Source of the DNA: Bifidobacterium breve
GTDB lineage: Bacteria; Actinomycetota; Actinomycetes; Mycobacteriales; Mycobacteriaceae
Reading direction: 5' to 3'
DNA length: 5,643 nucleotides
Assembly: GCA_943331415.1 (NCBI GenBank)
Contig: CALQLM010000106.1
Location: 1-5,643 of the forward strand
Shown here piece after piece: positions 1 through 5,643 of the stretch. The notes beneath the pieces are model-generated. The model was not told the DNA's origin and searched no databases. It worked only from the letters and a program-made list of their open reading frames with translations. Made by a program: the position numbers and the translations under genes. Numbering within the stretch: position 1 is the first letter of the stretch; each line of letters opens with the position of its first letter.

Positions 1-160
1 CGGCTGAGTCGACTTTGGCCGCTGGAGCATCAGCCGGGCGGCTGATCGTGGCCCGCGTCGAGCTGTTCCACCAGACCGTTCCGATGAACACCGCCACCGT
101 CACGGCGATCGCGGCGGCGGCGATCAGATCACCTCGGGTGCGACGCTCCGGAGCGATCAT
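1..160 (-). CDS. Rv3212-like membrane-anchored protein, N-terminal part (runs off window start)
   Basis: The minus strand reads from an ATG at 160 without a stop to the window edge, giving 53 complete codons that begin MIAPERRTRGDLIAAAAIAV. A short basic N-terminus (ERRTR) is followed by one hydrophobic segment at about residues 11-31 that ends in VWW, then a hydrophilic Ala/Pro-containing stretch. This fits a type II anchor, with most of the protein outside the membrane. No start codon lies in frame between the rhlE stop and this ATG, so the start is well fixed. The gap to rhlE is 31 bases with no visible terminator, and no Shine-Dalgarno stands out, so co-transcription with rhlE is likely. 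The sequence and its position after rhlE match what I recall of M. tuberculosis Rv3212, a conserved alanine/valine-rich protein of unknown function. The C-terminal domain is outside the window and nothing can be said about activity. Confidence 0.8.
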   Translation of the reverse strand, partial: MIAPERRTRGDLIAAAAIAVTVAVFIGTVWWNSSTRATISRPADAPAAKVDSA

Positions 161-191
161 CGGTGCGGGGGATACGGAAGCGACAAGGGGG

Positions 192-1808
192 TCAGTTCGG
201 AGTTGCGTTGGCTCCGGCCGCATTGCGCGGGCGACGGCGACGCCGACGGCGCGCGGCACCCTCGCCTGCGGGTGCGTCCGCGGTTGCGGACGGTGTTGGG
301 GCAGAGGACTTCTCAACGTGTCCGGTGGCGGAGTCGCCGCTACGGGTGCGCTGGCGCGACCGGGTGCGGGCCGGACGTGAGCCACCGGAGTCGGCGGAGC
401 TGATCCGGCTCTCACCGGCGTCATCGCCCCGGGATCCGCCTCGGCTGCCACCCCTGGAGCCACCCCTGGAGCCGCCTTGAGTGTCGCCGCTGCTCTGCCT
501 GGGCTTGCGGGCGCCGCCGATGGTGCCGCCGGCATCGGTGGGGATGCCCAACTCGGAGTAGAAGTGCGGTGAGTTGGAGTAGGTCTCCGCGGGATCGGGG
601 TTGCCGAGTTTGAGCGCGGTGTTGATCATCGACCAGCGATCGAGTTCATCCCAGTCGATCAGCGTCACCGCCACGCCGGTCTTACCGGCGCGACCGGTGC
701 GGCCGATGCGGTGCACATAGGCCTGCTCATCCTCGGGGATCTGATAGTTGATCACGTGGGTGACATCGTCGATGTCGATACCGCGGGCGGCGACATCGGT
801 GGCGACGAGTACGTCGACCTCTCCGGTGCGGAAAGCCTTGAGCGCCTTCTCTCGGGCGATCTGGCCGAGGTCGCCGTGCACGGCGCCGACCTTGAAGCCG
901 CGCTCGGCGAGTTCGTCGGCCACCTTCTGCGCGGTGCGCTTGGTGCGGGTGAAGATCATCGTCGCGCCGCGGCCCTCGGCCTGGAGGATGCGGCTGACCA
1001 TCTCCACCTTGTCCAGCGCGTGGGCGCGGTAGGCGAACTGCTCGGTGGTGTCGTGGGTGGCCGAACCCTGCACGCCCTCGGCCCGGATGTGGGTGGGCTG
1101 GGTCATGAACGTGCGGGCCAGGGTGATGATCGGATCCGGCATGGTGGCCGAGAACAGCATCGCCTGCCGTTGCGCCGGAATCTGACGCAGGATCCGCTCG
1201 ATATCGGGCAGGAAGCCCAGATCCAGCATCTCGTCGGCCTCATCGAGTACCAGCACCGACAGCCCGCCGAGTTGCAGGTGGCCCTGCTGGGCGAGGTCGA
1301 GCAGCCGGCCCGGGGTGCCGACGACGACATCCGCGCCGGCGCGCAGGGATTCGATCTGCGACTCGTAGGGGCGCCCGCCGTAGATCGAGATGACGCTCAG
1401 CTTGCGTCCGCCGTCAGCGCTGAGGTACTTGGCCGCGCCGGACAGGTCGTCGTGGACCTGAATGCACAATTCGCGAGTGGGCACCACGATCAGTGCGCGC
1501 GGAGTTCCGTCGAGTGGGCGGTCGGCTGCGGCTGCGGTGGTGATGCTGTGCAGCAGCGGCACTCCGAAGGCGAAGGTCTTGCCCATGCCGGTGCGCGCCT
1601 GGCCGATGAGGTCATCGCCGGCCAATGCCAGCGGGAGGGTGAGTTCCTGAATCGCGAAGGCGTTCTCGATGCCCTGCTCGGCGAGCGCGCGGACGATCTC
1701 CTCGCGGACGCCGAGATCGGCGAAGCGCATGGGCGGCGGCTCAACGGGTGCGGATTGTTCTGTCGACGTCTCGTCGGTCGAATCGGTGTGTTCTGTCGAT
1801 AGGGTCAT
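192..1808 (-). CDS. rhlE: ATP-dependent DEAD-box RNA helicase RhlE
   Basis: A 538-residue DEAD-box helicase that would unwind RNA duplexes using ATP; mycobacterial RhlE is reported as a component of the RNA degradosome. Motifs appear in order: upstream aromatic F29 and Q motif (Q54), motif I ARTGMGKT (71-78), Ia PTREL (110-114), GG (144-145), Ib TPGR (165-168), II DEAD (189-192), III SAT (220-222), IV MIFTRTK (284-290), QIARE (316-320), V ATDVAARGID (336-345), VI HRIGRTGRAG (366-375). All catalytic residues are present. After about residue 425 the tail is low complexity: four GGSR units (445-460), Arg-rich segments and seven consecutive Arg (520-526), probably a disordered RNA-binding region. 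The ATG at 1808 is the only start codon after an in-frame TGA 33 bases upstream. A GGAAGG lies 14 bases before it, which is long for a ribosome binding site. A 350-residue-class ORF on the opposite strand is a shadow of this gene. Confidence 0.97.
   Translation of the reverse strand: MTLSTEHTDSTDETSTEQSAPVEPPPMRFADLGVREEIVRALAEQGIENAFAIQELTLPLALAGDDLIGQARTGMGKTFAFGVPLLHSITTAAAADRPLDGTPRALIVVPTRELCIQVHDDLSGAAKYLSADGGRKLSVISIYGGRPYESQIESLRAGADVVVGTPGRLLDLAQQGHLQLGGLSVLVLDEADEMLDLGFLPDIERILRQIPAQRQAMLFSATMPDPIITLARTFMTQPTHIRAEGVQGSATHDTTEQFAYRAHALDKVEMVSRILQAEGRGATMIFTRTKRTAQKVADELAERGFKVGAVHGDLGQIAREKALKAFRTGEVDVLVATDVAARGIDIDDVTHVINYQIPEDEQAYVHRIGRTGRAGKTGVAVTLIDWDELDRWSMINTALKLGNPDPAETYSNSPHFYSELGIPTDAGGTIGGARKPRQSSGDTQGGSRGGSRGGSRGGSRGDDAGESRISSADSGGSRPARTRSRQRTRSGDSATGHVEKSSAPTPSATADAPAGEGAARRRRRRRPRNAAGANATPN
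429..476 (-). repeat. In-gene tandem repeat encoding four GGSR units in the RhlE tail
   Basis: Codons 445-460 of rhlE encode Gly-Gly-Ser-Arg four times in tandem with a 12-base period. Two copies are identical at the DNA level (plus-strand ccacccctggag at 448-459 and 460-471); the outer copies have diverged at synonymous positions. RGG/GGSR-type repeats in helicase tails usually bind RNA. The repeat number could change by slippage without breaking the frame. Confidence 0.85.
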
Positions 1809-2019
1809 ATGTCGGCTTGTGGCCTTCCGGTGTCATTTCTCGTACTTGTGTCACGCGCGCACGAGTTCTGACTGTCGGAATGGATCCGGTCACCGAGTCG
1901 ATGCCGATTCGCCGGGCCCTGCTTTCGGGGCGGGCCCACTGCGTGCACGCACATTACCGCTCTTAATGGTACCTGCTCCGGACCTCTGAACCGATCAGCG
2001 GCGGGGTTACAGTGGCGGC
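1809..2019. promoter_or_regulatory. Divergent intergenic region between rhlE and the ferritin-like gene
   Basis: These 211 bases carry no supportable gene and separate two divergent starts. On the minus strand a TANNNT-type hexamer TAATGT (1956 down to 1951) could be the rhlE -10 box, which would give a leader of about 136 bases. Within that leader lie a perfect 12-base palindrome TGCGTGCACGCA (1940-1951) and a pair of GGGCCC blocks (1914-1919 and 1932-1937) that can form a 6-bp stem with a 12-base loop. An inverted repeat CATTA-N7-TAATG (1952-1968) sits over the proposed -10 in a locally AT-rich patch. No -35 of good consensus was found. The promoter assignment is inference. Confidence 0.4.
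2008..2013 (+). promoter_or_regulatory. Candidate -10 box for a leaderless transcript of the ferritin-like gene
   Basis: TACAGT matches the mycobacterial SigA -10 pattern TANNNT. Exactly six bases (ggcggc) separate it from the ATG at 2020, which would put the transcription start at the first base of the start codon. No Shine-Dalgarno is evident upstream, consistent with leaderless translation. No convincing -35 is visible. Confidence 0.5.
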
Positions 2020-2694
2020 ATGGAAGCGACGCAGCGGATTTCTTCGTCGACGGTCCCGGCCGACCACCCGGGTGTCAACGAGTTGTTCTCGCTGCTCGCC
2101 TATGGCGAGGTGGCCGCCTTCTACCGGCTCACCGATGAGGCCCGGATGGCCCCGGACCTGCGCGGCCGCATCAATATGGCGCGGATGGCCGCGGCCGAGA
2201 TGGGCCACTACGACCTGGTGCGCGACACCCTGGAGGCGCGCGGGGTGGACGTCCTGGCGGCCATGGCGCGCTACGCGCCGGCACTTGAGCAGTACCACCG
2301 GCTGACCATGCCGAGCACCTGGCTGGAGGCGTTGGTCAAAACCTATGTCGGCGACGCCATGGCGGCCGATCTGTATCGGGCGATCGCCGGTTCGCTGCCC
2401 GACGAGGTGGCCGATGTGGTGCGCGCCGTGCTGGCCGAAACCGGCCATTCGCAATTCGTCGTCGCCGAGGTGCGCTCAGCGGTGACCGCGAGTTCGCGGC
2501 AGCGCAGTCGGCTGGCGCTGTGGTCGCGTCGCCTGCTCGGCGAGGCCATCACCCAGGCGCAGTACGTGATGGCCGATCATGACGAATTGGTCGATCTGGT
2601 GCTGGTGGGCGGGGGACTGGGGCACCTGACGGATTTCTTCGATCGTCTGCAACGCACCCACGACGAGCGGATGCAACAACTCGGGCTGGCCTAG
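2020..2694 (+). CDS. Ferritin-like diiron-fold protein (MiaE-like, Rv3210c homolog)
   Basis: A 224-residue, mostly helical protein. It carries the spaced carboxylate/histidine pattern of a four-helix-bundle dinuclear metal site: E30 in AYGEVAAFYR, E60-x-x-H63 in AAEMGHYDL, and E140-x-x-H143 in LAETGHSQF. The helix between the two ExxH motifs (TYVGDAMAADLY) offers D112, where many family members have Glu. Two ExxH motifs are the hallmark of ferritin-like oxygenases, including MiaE, the tRNA ms2io6A hydroxylase to which the Rv3210c family shows distant similarity. No signal peptide or membrane segment is seen, so it is probably cytosolic. The ATG at 2020 is the only in-frame start after a TGA about 30 bases upstream. 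The fold is well supported; the substrate, and whether it really hydroxylates tRNA, is unknown. It stands alone transcriptionally: divergent from rhlE and convergent with the next gene. Confidence 0.85.
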   Translation: MEATQRISSSTVPADHPGVNELFSLLAYGEVAAFYRLTDEARMAPDLRGRINMARMAAAEMGHYDLVRDTLEARGVDVLAAMARYAPALEQYHRLTMPSTWLEALVKTYVGDAMAADLYRAIAGSLPDEVADVVRAVLAETGHSQFVVAEVRSAVTASSRQRSRLALWSRRLLGEAITQAQYVMADHDELVDLVLVGGGLGHLTDFFDRLQRTHDERMQQLGLA

Positions 2695-2708
2695 CCGGGC
2701 AATCGGGC

Positions 2709-3224
2709 CTAGCGGTTGCAGGTGGCGCTGATGCCGTACTGGGTGTCGGAGGCCACCGTCGCGCCGCTGGCATCGGTGATCCAGCAATTCAGTTGGCTGC
2801 CAACGCTATTCGCGGTCACATAGTTCACCGGAACATACGGCGTGACGGTCATCGTCCACGGCAGTGTCACGTTCTGGGCGGTGTGCATTTCGCCGGTCTC
2901 GTCGGCATAGACCACGGTGATCGGATCATTGGGCCGCTGGTTACCGGCGATTGTGTACACGATCTGACGCAGATCCACCCGCGCACTGGCCGCCGGTGTC
3001 ACCGACTCCACCCGCACTGGAATCTCGTCGGAGGCCTGCGGGGTGTTCGGGGCGACGGTGGCGGTGACGGTTCGGGTGGGCGGCGGGCCGTCCTGATCAG
3101 CCGTGGTGGCAGCACCGCCGGCCTTGATGACGAACATGGTGGCGGCGATGATCCCGAGCAGGCCGATGACCGTCATGGCCACCCGTGGCCACCCGGAGGA
3201 GTGCCACTGTCCGCCTTCGCTCAC
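2709..3224 (-). CDS. MmpS-like single-pass membrane protein (Rv3209 homolog)
   Basis: A 171-residue protein with a short cytosolic N-terminus, one membrane helix at about residues 14-34 (RVAMTVIGLLGIIAATMFVI), a Thr/Pro-rich linker (40-65) and an extracytoplasmic C-terminal domain of about 100 residues. That domain resembles MmpS proteins: an IVYTIAG strand, LPW (121-123), and two cysteines, C147 in QLNCWIT and C169 in SATCNR, placed as in the MmpS disulfide. MmpS proteins assist MmpL lipid or siderophore exporters, but no mmpL lies nearby, so the partner is unknown. The start is GTG at 3224; an in-frame TAG four codons upstream rules out a longer form, and the next candidate, M17, would cut into the membrane helix. 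It converges on the ferritin-like gene with a 14-base gap. Confidence 0.8.
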   Translation of the reverse strand: MSEGGQWHSSGWPRVAMTVIGLLGIIAATMFVIKAGGAATTADQDGPPPTRTVTATVAPNTPQASDEIPVRVESVTPAASARVDLRQIVYTIAGNQRPNDPITVVYADETGEMHTAQNVTLPWTMTVTPYVPVNYVTANSVGSQLNCWITDASGATVASDTQYGISATCNR

Positions 3225-3230
3225 ACCGAA

Positions 3231-3236
3231 AGGCTA
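3231..3236 (-). promoter_or_regulatory. Candidate -10 box for a leaderless transcript of the MmpS-like gene
   Basis: On the minus strand TAGCCT (TANNNT type) is followed by six bases (ttcggt) and then the GTG at 3224. This is the same geometry as upstream of the ferritin-like gene. No Shine-Dalgarno is present. The TAG of this hexamer is also the in-frame stop that fixes the coding start. Confidence 0.5.
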
Positions 3237-3355
3237 GGGACGCCTCTCGGGTGCCGCGGTCCGCGCCGCGCAGCCGTTGTCATGCTGTTACCGCAGCTTG
3301 ACGCGTTCTTTGCCAAACGGATGCGGCTGGCCGGAAGGCGCCCGGGGTCGTCCAC
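3237..3355. promoter_or_regulatory. Interior of the divergent region between the MmpS-like and TB9.4-like genes
   Basis: No credible coding frame: an open frame from a TTG at 3277 is merely an upstream extension of the TB9.4-like gene. The region is bounded by two mirrored copies of CTAGCCTT and holds a GCTG-N6-CAGC mini inverted repeat at about 3284-3297. A TTGACG at 3298-3303 has no TANNNT at the right distance. Nothing else stands out. Confidence 0.3.
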
Positions 3356-3361
3356 TAGCCT
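3356..3361 (+). promoter_or_regulatory. Candidate -10 box for the TB9.4-like gene
   Basis: TAGCCT is the same hexamer as in the opposing promoter. It would give a transcription start near 3368 and a leader of about 29 bases that contains the ribosome binding site. No good -35 is seen. This is inferred from motif and spacing only. Confidence 0.4.
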
Positions 3362-3381
3362 TCAACAGGTCGTACATGAAC

Positions 3382-3390
3382 GGAAAGGGG
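3382..3390 (+). promoter_or_regulatory. Ribosome binding site that fixes the start of the TB9.4-like gene
   Basis: The purine run ggaaagggg ends six bases before the GTG at 3397. It lies downstream of the alternative ATG at 3376 and so argues for the GTG. It is the clearest Shine-Dalgarno in the window. Confidence 0.7.
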
Positions 3391-3396
3391 CCTGGC

Positions 3397-3641
3397 GTGG
3401 AGGTCAAGATCGGTGTTTCGGACAGTCCGCGAGAGCTGGTCTTCAACAGCGCCCAGACGCCCGCTGAGGTGGAGGACCTGGTGAAGGCGGCACTGGCTGA
3501 GGCCGGAACCCCGGGCGGATCCGCCGTGCTGGCCCTGACCGATGATAAGGGCAAACGAATTCTGGTGCAGGCCAGCAAGATCAGCTATTTGGAGATCGGC
3601 GCGGCGGATGTGCGCCGGGTCGGATTCGGGATCGCTCCCGA

Positions 3642-3654
<13 letters not shown>
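3397..3654 (+). CDS. Small DUF3107-family protein (TB9.4 / Rv3208A homolog)
   Basis: An 85-residue soluble protein starting (M)EVKIGVSDSPRELVFNSAQ. It is predicted to contain alternating strands and helices: strand EVKIGV, acidic helix AEVEDLVKAAL (23-33), strands SAVLALTD and KRILVQ, then SKISYLEIG and RRVGFGIA. The pattern and length agree with the DUF3107 family, which includes the roughly 9-kDa M. tuberculosis protein TB9.4. No catalytic motif, signal peptide or membrane segment is seen and the function is unknown. The GTG at 3397 was chosen over the upstream in-frame ATG (3376) and TTG (3277) because a good ribosome binding site precedes it and because the recalled family N-terminus begins at this point. 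The gene is monocistronic and converges on the TetR gene, with 22 bases between the two stops. Confidence 0.88.
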
Positions 3655-5451
<1,797 letters not shown>

Positions 5452-5457
5452 CGCGGC

Positions 5458-5643
5458 ATGTCCCTGCCGCCGCTGGTGTCCCCGGCAGCTGAACTGTCTC
5501 GGGACGAGATCGCCCGCTACAGCCGTCACCTGATCATCCCGGACCTCGGCATGGTGGGCCAGCAGCGCCTGAAGAGCGCCCGGGTGCTGGTTGTCGGTGC
5601 CGGCGGACTGGGATCACCGACACTGCTCTATCTGGCCGCCGCC
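5458..5643 (+). CDS. moeZ: MoeZ/MoeB-type adenylyltransferase-sulfurtransferase, N-terminal part (runs off window end)
   Basis: Sixty-two codons are visible, beginning [20 protein letters not shown] and continuing with [27 protein letters not shown] followed by the nucleotide-binding loop [20 protein letters not shown] (residues 43-62) is the N-terminal signature of the E1-like ThiF/MoeB adenylyltransferases. The actinobacterial MoeZ form carries a C-terminal rhodanese domain, outside this window, and activates sulfur carrier proteins such as MoaD and CysO for molybdopterin and cysteine synthesis. Sequence and position match M. tuberculosis moeB1/moeZ (Rv3206c). The ATG is six bases after the DUF3152 stop and has no strong ribosome binding site, suggesting translational coupling. 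Because the end is missing, a MoeB without rhodanese cannot be strictly excluded. Confidence 0.92.
   Translation, partial: MSLPPLVSPAAELSRDEIARYSRHLIIPDLGMVGQQRLKSARVLVVGAGGLGSPTLLYLAAA

Noticed and set aside
711..1802. Long open frame on the plus strand (363 codons) inside rhlE
   Set aside because: It is antisense to a helicase with every motif intact. Long antisense frames are expected in high-G+C codon usage, and its protein shows no recognisable domain.
1963..2454. Minus-strand frame opposite the ferritin-like gene
   Set aside because: It overlaps a gene with clear ExxH motifs and has no recognisable features; its codons mirror the third-position G+C bias of the real gene.
2688..2713. 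Possible terminator hairpin between the ferritin-like and MmpS-like genes
   Set aside because: GGCCTAGC is a direct repeat; the only pairing is a short CTAG/CTAG or GGCT/AGCC stem without a T-run, too weak to call.
3298..3303. TTGACG as a -35 box for the TB9.4-like gene
   Set aside because: No TANNNT hexamer lies 16-19 bases downstream, and the TAGCCT at 3356 is more than 50 bases away.
3277..3396. N-terminal extension of the TB9.4-like protein from a TTG at 3277 or ATG at 3376
   Set aside because: The extension is Arg/Cys-rich and low quality, crosses the proposed promoter, and the only good ribosome binding site is just before the GTG at 3397.

Overview
The base composition is high in G+C, and the gene content and gene order match a conserved chromosomal block of Mycobacterium and its relatives. 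The order corresponds to the M. tuberculosis H37Rv segment Rv3212-Rv3206c, read here in the reverse orientation: Rv3212-like, rhlE, Rv3210c-like, Rv3209-like, TB9.4/Rv3208A-like, Rv3208-like TetR, Rv3207c-like, moeZ/moeB1. This assignment rests on recalled protein sequences and synteny, not on a search. I see no mobile element, CRISPR array, rRNA or tRNA. It looks like core genome, not an accessory island.

Layout. Bases 1-160 (minus) hold the N-terminus of a membrane-anchored Rv3212-like protein. Immediately upstream of it and co-directional is rhlE (192-1808, minus), a DEAD-box RNA helicase with a long Gly/Ser/Arg-rich tail. A 211-bp divergent intergenic region (1809-2019) separates rhlE from a ferritin-like/MiaE-like protein (2020-2694, plus). 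That gene converges on an MmpS-like membrane protein (2709-3224, minus). A second divergent region (3225-3396) leads to a small DUF3107/TB9.4-like protein (3397-3654, plus). This converges, over a hairpin-rich junction, on a TetR-family regulator (3677-4312, minus). A third divergent region (4313-4419) leads to a DUF3152 protein (4420-5451, plus) with a zinc-protease-like motif. Six bases later comes the start of moeZ (5458 to the window edge).

The genes do not form one obvious pathway. Three linkages are supported by spacing: rhlE with the Rv3212-like gene (31 bp), the DUF3152 gene with moeZ (6 bp, probable translational coupling), and the TetR gene divergent from the DUF3152-moeZ pair, which makes that pair and its own promoter the likeliest targets.

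The most interesting points are these. The DUF3152 protein carries HEVGHAIG followed by a spaced His and a downstream Met pair, resembling a metzincin active site with one extra residue. Four genes have a -10-like hexamer 6-7 bases before the start codon, the geometry of mycobacterial leaderless transcription. A repeated, partly palindromic CGGTCCGGGT element next to the tetR promoter is a candidate operator. The two promoters of one divergent region share a mirrored CTAGCCTT octamer.
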